Assembly (NCBI GenBank): GCA_001898385.1
Contig: MKTT01000089.1
Span: 113,204 to 177,203 of the forward strand
Source: Planctomycetales bacterium 71-10
GTDB taxonomy: Bacteria; Planctomycetota; Planctomycetia; Isosphaerales; Isosphaeraceae
Length of the DNA: 64,000 nucleotides
Reading direction: 5' to 3'
The notes under the pieces are model-generated. The model made no database searches. It saw only the letters and a program-made list of their open reading frames with translations, and was not told the origin of the DNA. Position numbers and translations under genes: made by a program. Positions 9,792-18,132 of the stretch are shown here, in pieces; position 1 is the first letter of the stretch, and each line of letters begins with the position of its first letter.

Positions 9792-10706
9792 GTGACGCCG
9801 AATCCCCAGGGGCGGCCTCACTTCGCCGATCCCCCGGGCCGCCAGCCGGCCCGCACCTGGAGGCGCGACGCGCCCGGGGTGGACGCGACGTGGGAAGGCC
9901 CCCCGCCGTTCCTCTCGGTCGTGATCCCCGCGAAGGACGAGGCCGAGGGCCTCCCCCGGCTGCTGGCCGAGGTCGCCGCGGCCCTGCGCCCGCTCTGCGG
10001 CCGGGACGAGCCGCGGGAGTCGCGCCTGGGCGGCTTCGAGGTGGTCTTGGTCGACGACGGCTCGGCCGACGACACGCCCCGCGTGCTCCGCGACCTGGAG
10101 GTCGACTTCCCCGAGCTGCGGCCGATCCGCCTGCGCGAGAACGTCGGCCAGTCGGCCGCGACCGCGGCGGGCCTCCGCGCCGCGCGGGGGGCCTGGGTCG
10201 CCACGCTGGACGCCGACCTCCAGAACGACCCGGCCGACCTGGCGGCCCTCTGGCGGACGCTCCCCGGCCACGACGCCGCCCTGGGCTGGCGCCGCGAGCG
10301 CCGCGACAAGTGGAGCCGCCGCGTGGTCAGCCGATGGGCGAACCGGGTCCGCAACGCGGTCCTGGGCCAGTCGATCCGCGACACCGGCTGCTCGGTCCGG
10401 ATCTTCCGCCGCGACCTGGCCCTGCGACTGCCGCTGTTCCGCGGCTCGCACCGGTTCCTGGGCCCGCTGCTGCTCCGCGAGGGGGCGAGCGTGGTGCAGA
10501 TCCCGGTGAGCCACCGCGCACGGCCGCACGGGACGTCGCACTACAACTTCCGGAACCGCTCGTTCCGCGTGGTCGTCGACCTGCTGGGCGTCGCCTGGCT
10601 GATGCGCCGGCCGCTGCGGTACGAGGCCGTCGAGCCCGGCTGGGACGGACCGGCCTCGGGGGCGGGCGCGGGCCGCGAGCGTGCCTTGGCGGGCGGGGCC
10701 CGATGA
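9792..10706 (+). CDS. Family 2 glycosyltransferase (dolichyl-phosphate mannose synthase-like)
   Basis: 304 aa. A GT-A domain starts near residue 36 (FLSVVIPAKDEAEGL) with VLVDDGSADDTPRVL for nucleotide-sugar binding and TLDADLQNDPADL as the metal-binding DxD region. The acceptor region follows (RDTGCSVRIFRRDLA). It resembles polyprenyl-phosphate glycosyltransferases (DPM1/ArnC type) but lacks the two C-terminal transmembrane helices of ArnC. It probably moves a sugar from a nucleotide donor onto a polyprenyl phosphate at the inner membrane. Its stop overlaps the next start as ATGA, so it is translationally coupled to the LAB_N membrane protein, which could supply membrane anchoring. The start has AAGGAGG upstream. 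Confidence 0.9.
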   Translation: MTPNPQGRPHFADPPGRQPARTWRRDAPGVDATWEGPPPFLSVVIPAKDEAEGLPRLLAEVAAALRPLCGRDEPRESRLGGFEVVLVDDGSADDTPRVLRDLEVDFPELRPIRLRENVGQSAATAAGLRAARGAWVATLDADLQNDPADLAALWRTLPGHDAALGWRRERRDKWSRRVVSRWANRVRNAVLGQSIRDTGCSVRIFRRDLALRLPLFRGSHRFLGPLLLREGASVVQIPVSHRARPHGTSHYNFRNRSFRVVVDLLGVAWLMRRPLRYEAVEPGWDGPASGAGAGRERALAGGAR

Positions 10707-11062
10707 CCATGCGACTCCTCGCCACCCCCGGCTTCTGGCTGGTCGTCGGCTTCGCGGGCCAGGGCCTGTTCACGCTCCGCTTCGTCGTGCAATGGCTGGC
10801 CTCGGAGCGCTCGGGCCGGGTCGTGGTGCCGGCGTCGTTCTGGTGGCTGAGCATCCTCGGCGCGGTCGCGCTCCTCTCCTACGCGATCTCGCGCCGGGAT
10901 CCCGTGATCGCCCTGGGCCAGTCGATGGGGGTCGTCGTCTACATCCGGAACCTGATGCTGGAGAAGGGGGGCGGCACGGACCCCGCGGCTCCCGAGCCCG
11001 CCCCCGCGATCCCCGCGCCCCACTTCGACGCCGAGCCGGCGCGGGCGGGCCTGGGCCGATGA
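10703..11062 (+). CDS. LAB_N (lipid-A-disaccharide synthase N-terminal domain) membrane protein
   Basis: 119 aa. The start ATG at 10703 overlaps the stop of the glycosyltransferase (ATGA). Three hydrophobic helices are visible (about 8-25, 40-58 and 66-82). The signature GQGLFTLRFVVQWLASERSG and VVYIRNLML identify the LAB_N family, which occurs as a small multidrug-transporter-like membrane partner of GT2 enzymes. It likely works with the preceding transferase on a lipid-linked sugar, perhaps as a flippase-like partner (inference). The last 30 residues are Pro/Ala-rich and probably cytoplasmic. Confidence 0.88.
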   Translation: MTMRLLATPGFWLVVGFAGQGLFTLRFVVQWLASERSGRVVVPASFWWLSILGAVALLSYAISRRDPVIALGQSMGVVVYIRNLMLEKGGGTDPAAPEPAPAIPAPHFDAEPARAGLGR

Positions 11063-11091
11063 GATCACCCGAAGGATGGGGAGAGAGGTCG

Positions 11092-12624
11092 ATGTTCGCG
11101 TTCCTGAGGAGAGAGGACCGGGCCGCCCGCCGCCGCCCCCCCGCACGCTTCGGGTCGCCCGAGGCGCTGGAGGACCGGCTGGCGCTGAGCGCGACGGCCT
11201 CGGCCGTCGTCCTGGAGTCGGCCACCACGGCCGACTCGCGCTCGGTGGAGGTCCGCTACAAGGCCGACGCCACGTCGACGGCCCGGCCGCTGACCTTCGG
11301 CGTCTACCGCTCGGCCGACGCGACGTTCGACGCGTCCGACGAGGCGGTCGCGTCCTACGCCGCCCCGATCGCCGATCGCACGCCCGGGTCGCACGACCTG
11401 ACGATCCCGATCCCCGACGGCCTGCCCATCGACGTCGCCCGGCCTTACGTCCTGGTGGTCGCCAACCCCGACGCCGCCGGCGCGAGCGACCCGGGCCGCG
11501 TCGCCTCGTTCCGCAAGTTCTCGATCGCCGTCGTCGCCCACGGCGGCATCATCAACACGAGCTGGACCTACGGCTCCCCCTGGCAGCTCCAGATCGCCCG
11601 CCTGATGCAGGATGCCGGCTACGACGCCGTCATCCCCTTCAACTGGATCGCCGAGAGCCACCAGCCGGGCCACGCCGCGCCCCAGGGATTGCGCGTCGTC
11701 AACCAGATCCAGGACCTGCTGGACAAGCTCCCCGACGATACGATCGTCGACCTCCACCTGGTGGGCCACAGCCAGGGCGCGCTGGTGAACACGATCGCCC
11801 TCATGAAGCTCGACGAGGACGCGCCGGCGCAGCTCCGAGGAGGCTGGATCAAGGACACGCTCCTGGATCCCCACGCGGCCAACAACTACGTCCCGGGGCA
11901 GATGAGCACGTCCAAGTCGCCGGTCGGCATCCTCGCCCGGATGATCGTCACGGGCTACCAGGCGAGGGCCAAGGATCCGACCGTCTCCATCCCCCCCAAC
12001 GTGGACGAGGCCGAGGTCTTCTACCAGCACACCAAGATCCAGGACGTCCACAAGATCCAGGCCAGCGGCTACAACCTCTGGGGCCAGGTCCCGGTCCCCA
12101 GCCAGGGTGCCGCGCCCGTCCACTACTACAACCTGACGCAGACCAGCGCGACCCACAGCGGGGCGACCGGCGTCCAATTCTGGTACCGGAACTTCGTGGC
12201 GACCACGCTCGCCGACGGGGCGCCCCTGGTGGAGGAGCTGCGGCTCGACGGCTCGCTCACCAACGCGACGCCCACGCCCTGGACGCCGGAGACCGACCGC
12301 GCCGCGCGGACCGTGGAGAACTGGGGCCCGGACCTGGTCGTGCAGGGCGACCGCCCGACCTTCTCCGGCACCGCCGCGCCGGGCGCGACCGTCCGCGTCT
12401 ACGTCGGCCCCACGTCCGACCTGACGAAGGTGCGCCCGCTCGACGTGGCCACGGCCGACGCCTCCGGGAACTGGAGCGTCGCGGCCGATCGGGACCTCGC
12501 CGACGGCCGCTACCGCGCCGTGGCGATGGCCTACTCGCCCGACCACCACACCCGCCCCGCCTACGCCGTCGTCTCCATGGCCCCGATGGGCCGCTTCTGG
12601 ATCGGCGGCGATCCGCGGGCGTGA
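11092..12624 (+). CDS. Secreted alpha/beta hydrolase (lipase-like) with C-terminal Ig-like domain
   Basis: 510 aa. The N-terminus has the planctomycetal exported-protein pattern: many Arg residues (FLRREDRAARRRPP) followed by ALEDRLALSATAS. Residues about 45-140 are a beta-sandwich of CARDB-like character. The hydrolase core follows, with VVAHGGIINTSW as oxyanion strand and the nucleophile elbow GHSQG near residue 225. The C-terminal 90 residues (PTFSGTAAPGATVRVYV...GNWSV) form a bacterial Ig-like domain. The start at 11092 has GGGAGAGAGG upstream; an alternative ATG at 11059 overlaps the LAB_N stop as ATGA and would add 11 residues. A lipase or esterase role is inferred; no substrate can be named. 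Confidence 0.85.
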   Translation: MFAFLRREDRAARRRPPARFGSPEALEDRLALSATASAVVLESATTADSRSVEVRYKADATSTARPLTFGVYRSADATFDASDEAVASYAAPIADRTPGSHDLTIPIPDGLPIDVARPYVLVVANPDAAGASDPGRVASFRKFSIAVVAHGGIINTSWTYGSPWQLQIARLMQDAGYDAVIPFNWIAESHQPGHAAPQGLRVVNQIQDLLDKLPDDTIVDLHLVGHSQGALVNTIALMKLDEDAPAQLRGGWIKDTLLDPHAANNYVPGQMSTSKSPVGILARMIVTGYQARAKDPTVSIPPNVDEAEVFYQHTKIQDVHKIQASGYNLWGQVPVPSQGAAPVHYYNLTQTSATHSGATGVQFWYRNFVATTLADGAPLVEELRLDGSLTNATPTPWTPETDRAARTVENWGPDLVVQGDRPTFSGTAAPGATVRVYVGPTSDLTKVRPLDVATADASGNWSVAADRDLADGRYRAVAMAYSPDHHTRPAYAVVSMAPMGRFWIGGDPRA

Positions 12625-12625
12625 G

Positions 12626-13222
12626 TCACACGGTCCCGGCGGCCGGCGAGGCTCCGACGCCGAACCAGGCCGGGAGCGAGCGCCCCCCTGCCTCGACGTC
12701 CTCATCCGTCCAGCAGCCCCCCACCGGGCGGAACGCCAGGACCAGGCCCGTCTCGACGCCGCGCGATTCCAGGAGCCCCTCCCAGGCCGTCGCGACGTGA
12801 CGGAGGTTGTCGCCGAACCACCGTTCCTCGGGCGTCGAGGAACGGCCGCCGATCCCCAGGAGCAGTCGATCCGGGCGCAGCCTCGGCCTCAGCGCCGACA
12901 AGGCCGGCCCGCCCAGGAAGGCGACGTCGATCGAATCCGAGAGCGCGGTCGCGGCCTCGACGCCGAGCCTCGACGTGAAGTGCAAGGCGCCGGCGGTCGT
13001 CCAGGGGTCGACGAATCGGACGAACGCGACGACGGGCGGGGCCTCGGCGTGACGTTCCAGGGCGTCGGCCAGGGCGAGCATGCTCGACACCGCCGCCGGG
13101 TCCTCGACGCGCGGCCCGTCGCCTCGATCCAGGGCGGAAGCCGACCAGCCCGCGACGAGCCGCTCGACCTCCCGCGCGAGCGGCCCGGCGACCTTGGCCA
13201 TCGTGATCCACGTCACGCCCAC
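12626..13222 (-). CDS. Conserved hypothetical protein
   Basis: 198 aa. The GTG start at 13222 is chosen because a CGAGGAGG ribosome-binding site lies 8-9 nt upstream. It is a soluble protein without signal peptide or membrane helix; two Trp/Gly-containing patches (FVRFVDPWTTAG and GGRSSTPEERWFGDNL) may be conserved. I do not recognise the family. Its 3' end is 1 nt from the 3' end of the convergent hydrolase gene, and it follows the C69 peptidase by 28 nt on the same strand, so it may be co-transcribed with it. Confidence 0.65.
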   Translation of the reverse strand: MGVTWITMAKVAGPLAREVERLVAGWSASALDRGDGPRVEDPAAVSSMLALADALERHAEAPPVVAFVRFVDPWTTAGALHFTSRLGVEAATALSDSIDVAFLGGPALSALRPRLRPDRLLLGIGGRSSTPEERWFGDNLRHVATAWEGLLESRGVETGLVLAFRPVGGCWTDEDVEAGGRSLPAWFGVGASPAAGTV

Positions 13223-13250
13223 GGGCGGGGCCTCCTCGGTCGGGCGCGAC

Positions 13251-14888
13251 TCAATGGTCCGTCCCGGCGGCCTTCGCCGGGAGCTTCAGCAGCTCGCCGC
13301 GGTCGGCGACGACCTTCTTGAGCCACTCGGGCGAGTAGCCGGGGGCCTTGGGCTCGCCGAGGTTGTCCTTCTGGTAGGCGTCGACGTGCTTCGTCAGGAT
13401 CGACTCGGCCAGGCGCCGCCAGTCGCGGATGACCTTGTCGGCGGTGGTGACGGAGTAGTTGGTGAGGAACGTCCGCGCCAGGGCGGGGTCGGCCTGGGCG
13501 AGCTTGGCGGCCGTCTCCTCGATGATCGGCTGCATCTTCAGGAGCGATTCCTCCGCCGCCGCCTGGGCCTTCCGAATGTCCGGGTAGACGCGCGACCAGC
13601 GGTCGTAGGCCAGGTTGGAGACGAGGTTCGTCACCCACCAGGCGGAATCCCATGAGAACTTCTGGTAGTCTCCATCCGTGTACGCCGCGGGGAGGGCGTC
13701 GATGGAGCAGTACAGCGGCGTGAAGCACGAGGTCGAGGCGTCGTCGGGCGTGAACCACGTCACGCCGCCGACCGCGTCGGGCATGCCCTTGCGCATCTGG
13801 TTGACGATCACGAAGCCGGCCTGCTGGGTGGAGATCGGCCGCTCCCACAGGTAGTCGCGGCCGTCGACCCGGAACCCCAGGTCGCGGGCCCGCAGCGGGC
13901 TGCCGAACGGGCCGGCGTCGACCCCCTGGGTCATGTCGTAGGGCGTCCCTTCGTAATGGTCGCGCATCAGGGCCATCAGGTCGGCGACGCCGAGCGGCCT
14001 GTCGGGCTTGATGAACAGCGGGTAGTCCTCGCAGCCGTCCGCGCCGCGGAACCAGGCGTCGGAGAAGTTCGCCGACGGCGCCGACCGCCGGTAGACGCTC
14101 CACACCCGCCCGGCGCAGGCCCGGCGGGCGGACGGGCCGTGGTCGGGATGGTAGGCGTCGCGATAGCTGAAGGGCTTGCCGGAATCCGGGTTGTAGTAGC
14201 CGCGGTCGACGGCGAACTGGACCACGTCGGGCGAATGCATCCAGTTCTCGGGGTCGTCGGTCGGGAACGTGGTGATCCGGCTCATATTGGCGTGGGCCGT
14301 GATGCAGCCGTCGGGGACGCGGGCCGCGACCCAGACGATCCCCTTCGACCCCGGCCCCTTGCCGATCAGTTCCATCAGCCACGCTTCGTCCTTGTCGGCG
14401 ATGGAGAAGCTCTCGCCGGAGCTGGCGTAGCCGTACTCGCGGCAGAGCGAGTCGACCAGGCCGATCGCCTCGCGGGCCGTCCTCGCGCGCTGGAGGACCA
14501 GGAGCATCAGGCCGTCGTAGTCGAGGAGGCCGTCCGGGTTCACCAGCTCGACCCGGCCGCCGGTGGTGGTCTCGGTCAGCGAGACCTGGTTCTCGTTCAT
14601 GAGGTTGACGACCGTGTACGTCCGCTCGGCCTGCTTCACCTGGCCGCGGACCTCGTCGTCCTCCCACGCCTTCACGTCCACCATCGTCCCCGACGCGTGC
14701 GTCCCGCCCGCCACGCGCAGGAGCTTCGGCATGAACGGGGCGTCGGCCGAGTAGGTCACGAAGACCGAGCCGTCGCGCGACGCCCCCCGGCTCACCAGGA
14801 TGCTCGTGCAGGCCGTCGCCGTCGCGACGCCCGAGGCCAGCGCGGCGCAGGCCGCCGCGGCGCGGAAGAACCATCGATCCCGGATCAT
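13251..14888 (-). CDS. Secreted C69-family dipeptidase
   Basis: 545 aa. A signal peptide (residues 1-26, ending VATATA) precedes Cys27-Thr-Ser, where the family's N-terminal nucleophile cysteine becomes exposed by processing. Further C69 (PepD/U34) hallmarks are VNLMNENQVSLTETT, the GFVIVNQMRKGMPDAVGGVTWFTPDDASTS-type block (about 355-390) and the FSWDSAWWVTNLVSN block. The enzyme is an Ntn hydrolase cutting dipeptides or longer peptides, here in the periplasm. GGAGG precedes the start. It probably forms a short unit with the hypothetical gene downstream. Confidence 0.9.
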   Translation of the reverse strand: MIRDRWFFRAAAACAALASGVATATACTSILVSRGASRDGSVFVTYSADAPFMPKLLRVAGGTHASGTMVDVKAWEDDEVRGQVKQAERTYTVVNLMNENQVSLTETTTGGRVELVNPDGLLDYDGLMLLVLQRARTAREAIGLVDSLCREYGYASSGESFSIADKDEAWLMELIGKGPGSKGIVWVAARVPDGCITAHANMSRITTFPTDDPENWMHSPDVVQFAVDRGYYNPDSGKPFSYRDAYHPDHGPSARRACAGRVWSVYRRSAPSANFSDAWFRGADGCEDYPLFIKPDRPLGVADLMALMRDHYEGTPYDMTQGVDAGPFGSPLRARDLGFRVDGRDYLWERPISTQQAGFVIVNQMRKGMPDAVGGVTWFTPDDASTSCFTPLYCSIDALPAAYTDGDYQKFSWDSAWWVTNLVSNLAYDRWSRVYPDIRKAQAAAEESLLKMQPIIEETAAKLAQADPALARTFLTNYSVTTADKVIRDWRRLAESILTKHVDAYQKDNLGEPKAPGYSPEWLKKVVADRGELLKLPAKAAGTDH

Positions 14889-14984
14889 CTCGACCTCCGC
14901 CGTCCCGACACCTTCCGAAGCCGCCTTGAGAGGAGCCTTCGAAGATAGGACGGCGGAGGGCCCGGAGCAATCCCGGGGCGCGGG

Positions 14985-17267
14985 TCACTTCGCCAGGGCC
15001 ACGTCCTTCGCCTTCGCCTTCGCCGGCGTCTCGATCGTCCGGTACTGGTCGGCGAACTCGGTGATCTCGATCACGCGGCCGGCGGGGACGTTGCGGAAGG
15101 TCTGGGTGGTCTTGGTGGCGGGCCAGTAGATCTCGACCAGCGCGGCGGCGTCGGCGTCGGCCAGGCCGATGGTCTCCTCGAGGGGGTTGGCGCCGAAGCT
15201 GCTGTTGGCGCCGACGGTCCGGTGGACCGTCAGCGGCTTGTCGCCGGCGGCGACGACCTTGATCCGCGCGCCGACGGCCGAGCGGTTGGACTTCGAGCCG
15301 ACGAGCTTGATCGTCAGCGACTTCCGGCCCTGGCCCGGGTTGCGGAACAGGATGTTGTGGTAGCGGTCGCCGTCGACGGCGCCGCCCATCTGGGCGTAGA
15401 TGTCGACGTCGCCGTCGCGGTCGTAGTCGCCGCAGGCGATGGCGTGGCCCTTCTGGAGGTGCCCGGTCCCGGAGGAGCCGGTGATCTCGGCGAACCGCTC
15501 GCCGGCCACGTTCTTGAACATCCGGTTGGGGATCAGGGTGGCGAAGCTGGGCTCGCCGGTGCCGAGGTAGAAGTCGAGGAAGCCGTCGTTGTCGAAGTCG
15601 GCGAAGTTGCTCCCCATCGCGGCGAAGCACATGTCGAGCCCGGCCTTGCGGGTCACGTCGACGAACCGCTTCCCCCCCTCGTTGTGGTACAGGCGGTTCG
15701 GGTAGCGGCCGTGCGGGCGGCCGAGCAGGCCCTTGACGACGTCGCCCAGCGAGCGGTCGTAGCAGTTTGCGAAGATATCCTCATACCCGTCGTTGTCGTA
15801 GTCGAACGCCCAGCAGGAGAACCCGGTCATCGGCCCGCGCACGCCCATCTCCTCGGTGGCGTCGACGAACCGGCCGCCGTCGTTGCGGAACAGGGCGGAG
15901 AGGCCGGACAGGTAGTTGGCGAAGAGGTCCGGGTCGCCGTCGTTGTCGAAGTCGACCCAGCAGGCGCCCTTGCAGAAAGTCCGCGCGGGGTCGAACAGGC
16001 CGGCCTCCTTCGTGACGTCCCGGAACGTGCCGTCGCCCTCGTTGCGGTAGAGCTTGTTCGTGGCCCGCTCCTCGCAGACGAAGAGGTCGAGGTCGCCGTC
16101 GTTGTCGTAGTCGGCCCAGGCCGCGGAGTTGGAGTTCATGGGGGCGGCCAGGCCGGCGGCCTCGGTGACGTCCCGGAACGTGCCGTCGCCGGCGTTGCGC
16201 AGGAGCGAGGGCCGCATCGGGTGCTGGAGCCACGCTCCGCGGGGGATGAAGACGTCGACCAGGCCGTCGTTGTCGTAGTCGGCCTGGCGGCAGAAGAGGC
16301 CGCCGTACTGGTCGCCGACGCCGGCCGACTCGCTCAGCTCCTCGAACGAGCCGTCGCCCTTGTTGCGGTAGTAGCCGGCGGGGCCCTTGGGGTCGAACGT
16401 GGTGACGAACAGGTCGAGCAGGCCGTCGCCGTCGAAGTCCTCCAGGATCGCGCCGCCCGCCTGGTCGAACCGGTTCACGCCGGCGTCGGCGCCCACGTCG
16501 CGGAACCGGCCGATGTCGAACTCCGACTTCACGTAGGGGGACAGGTCGAGCAGGAACCGCGGGTCGACCTTCGCGGGATACTCGCCCAGCGTCATGTGGG
16601 CGATGTTCAGCAGCCACTTCGCCTCCAGGTCGTCCGGGAACTTCTCCAGCAGCTCCGTGAAGAAGCCGACCGCGGCCGTGGAACCGGCGCGGTTGGTGTG
16701 CTGGGCGGCCTCGGAGATCGGCAGGATGCACGAGCTCTCGCCGCGGCACATGATGCAGTTGTCGTTCTCGCCCTTGCGTAGGGCCGACACCCCCTGGAAG
16801 AAGATCAGCGTGGGGAGCGTCCGCACGGCCACGCCGTCGTTCGCCTCGGCCAGGTCGCGGACCCTGGCCAGGACGTCGGCCGCGGCGGCCGGGTCGCCGT
16901 TCGCCTGGTGGAGCATCGCGCGGGAGATCGCGAACGGGACCTTCGACTCCGGCGGGAGCCGGTTCGCGGCCTCGTCCTTGTCCATCGCCACGAGCGCCCG
17001 CTTGCCGGCGTCCATCCACTTCTCGCGGATCGCCGGCGACTGCGCCGCCGGATCCCACGGCTCAACCGACTGGGTCAGCAGCGCGAAGCCGCTGGTGTCG
17101 ATCGGCGCCCGCTTCTGGTACGCCAGGGCCTTGTCCACCAGCGGCCTCGAAGGCGCGGCGGGCAGCAGGGCCCTGGCCCCCGCGACCGCCGCCCCCACCG
17201 TCGCCGCCCCGATCAGCACCGTCGCCGCCACGCCCTTGCGCCGACGCCCCGCCTCTTCCGTCCGCAT
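14985..17267 (-). CDS. FG-GAP/VCBS repeat protein with ASPIC/UnbV C-terminal domain
   Basis: 760 aa. An N-terminal membrane anchor or uncleaved signal (about residues 12-38) is followed by a TPR-like helical part (about 60-240) containing Cys residues in CIMCRGESSC. A beta-propeller made of repeats with the calcium-binding pattern DxDxDG/DNDGxxDLF (about 255-640) follows. The C-terminus is the ASPIC/UnbV domain (GARIKVVAAGD...VEIYWPATKTTQTFRNVPAG). Such CRTAC-type proteins are extracellular and very common in planctomycetes; the function is unknown. The start at 17267 follows GAGGTGGGCG; an in-frame ATG four codons earlier overlaps that ribosome-binding site. Confidence 0.9.
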   Translation of the reverse strand: MRTEEAGRRRKGVAATVLIGAATVGAAVAGARALLPAAPSRPLVDKALAYQKRAPIDTSGFALLTQSVEPWDPAAQSPAIREKWMDAGKRALVAMDKDEAANRLPPESKVPFAISRAMLHQANGDPAAAADVLARVRDLAEANDGVAVRTLPTLIFFQGVSALRKGENDNCIMCRGESSCILPISEAAQHTNRAGSTAAVGFFTELLEKFPDDLEAKWLLNIAHMTLGEYPAKVDPRFLLDLSPYVKSEFDIGRFRDVGADAGVNRFDQAGGAILEDFDGDGLLDLFVTTFDPKGPAGYYRNKGDGSFEELSESAGVGDQYGGLFCRQADYDNDGLVDVFIPRGAWLQHPMRPSLLRNAGDGTFRDVTEAAGLAAPMNSNSAAWADYDNDGDLDLFVCEERATNKLYRNEGDGTFRDVTKEAGLFDPARTFCKGACWVDFDNDGDPDLFANYLSGLSALFRNDGGRFVDATEEMGVRGPMTGFSCWAFDYDNDGYEDIFANCYDRSLGDVVKGLLGRPHGRYPNRLYHNEGGKRFVDVTRKAGLDMCFAAMGSNFADFDNDGFLDFYLGTGEPSFATLIPNRMFKNVAGERFAEITGSSGTGHLQKGHAIACGDYDRDGDVDIYAQMGGAVDGDRYHNILFRNPGQGRKSLTIKLVGSKSNRSAVGARIKVVAAGDKPLTVHRTVGANSSFGANPLEETIGLADADAAALVEIYWPATKTTQTFRNVPAGRVIEITEFADQYRTIETPAKAKAKDVALAK

Positions 17268-17583
17268 CGCCCACCTCATTGATAAATGCGCAATTGCGCA
17301 AGTGAAATCGTATGTAATTTTTCACCTATATGCGCGGGGCGGACCGCCCCGCTCGCGCGGAGTCGCGCGGGTGCGTTGATTTCGGACCGACGGTCGACGC
17401 GGGCGGGCCGGCGCCCTGTTCGCGACGAGGCGGCCCGCGGCCTCGTCGCCGGCGATCGATGGGGATCGGCGGCGGGAGGGGCGATCGGCCTCGCGCGACG
17501 GGTCGGTCCCCGCGCCGCCGGGGCGCGACGTCGTCGCGCCGGCCGGGGCGGGCCGGGGTGGGGCCGTTCGTCGGCGTCTCAGG
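17268..17583. other. Intergenic region upstream of the ASPIC gene, with a 14-bp palindrome
   Basis: This gap of about 316 bp holds no convincing gene. The part next to the ASPIC start (17281-17335) is clearly AT-rich compared with the rest and contains the perfect palindrome TGCGCAATTGCGCA at 17287-17300. That places it about 20 nt upstream of the ASPIC start, where a repressor site would act. The remainder, 17336-17583, is GC-rich with no structure I can name. Confidence 0.5.
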
Positions 17584-17994
17584 TCAGGCGGCCGGGCGTC
17601 GCGGGGGGCGTTCGACGTCGGCCGGGTCGGGGGAGGGCGCGGCGGGCGGCCCGTCGCCGGGGGCGAGGGGCCGCCCGGTGCGGTCGCGCCGGCAGGCGGC
17701 GGAGGCGTCGCACCAGAGTTCGCGCCAGACGTCGGGCGCGATCAGGACGGGGGCCATCGGCGTGCCCGGCCCGTCCGAGCACATGGGCCCGGAGCAGGGG
17801 GGGATGCGGCCCGGGGGGGGCGCGTCGTCCCCCGTCAGCTCGTCCAGCCCGATCGCGCGGGAGTGCTCCCCGGGGTGGACCCGGGACGAGCAGCCGGCCT
17901 GGGCCGGCCGGGGCGCGAGCGCGAGCATCGCGGCCAGCGCGACGAGGGTCGCGGGCGCGAGTCGCATCGGGGATGGACGACTTCGTCGGGTCAT
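17584..17994 (-). CDS. Small secreted Cys-containing hypothetical protein
   Basis: 136 aa, or 127 from the internal ATG at 17967. A clear signal peptide (MRLAPATLVALAAMLALAP...AQA) is followed by GCSSRVHPGEH, so Cys could be near the mature N-terminus. The mature part has six Cys (CSS, PCSGPMCSD, WCDASAACR) and a Pro-rich tail ending in PPRRPAA. No family is recognised. No good ribosome-binding site is visible for either start. The Cys spacing suggests disulphides or a metal site in the periplasm, which is inference. Confidence 0.55.
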   Translation of the reverse strand: MTRRSRPSPMRLAPATLVALAAMLALAPRPAQAGCSSRVHPGEHSRAIGLDELTGDDAPPPGRIPPCSGPMCSDGPGTPMAPVLIAPDVWRELWCDASAACRRDRTGRPLAPGDGPPAAPSPDPADVERPPRRPAA

Positions 17995-18132
17995 GTCGGG
18001 TCGTCACGGGCCGCGGAATGCGCACGCGCACGATGGGAGACGGTATGATGATACATGCCGATCGCTCCCTTTCAAGTCGGGATCGCCTAATCGGATCGAG
18101 GGATTCGCATCGATGGGGGGCGCGCCGAGTTC

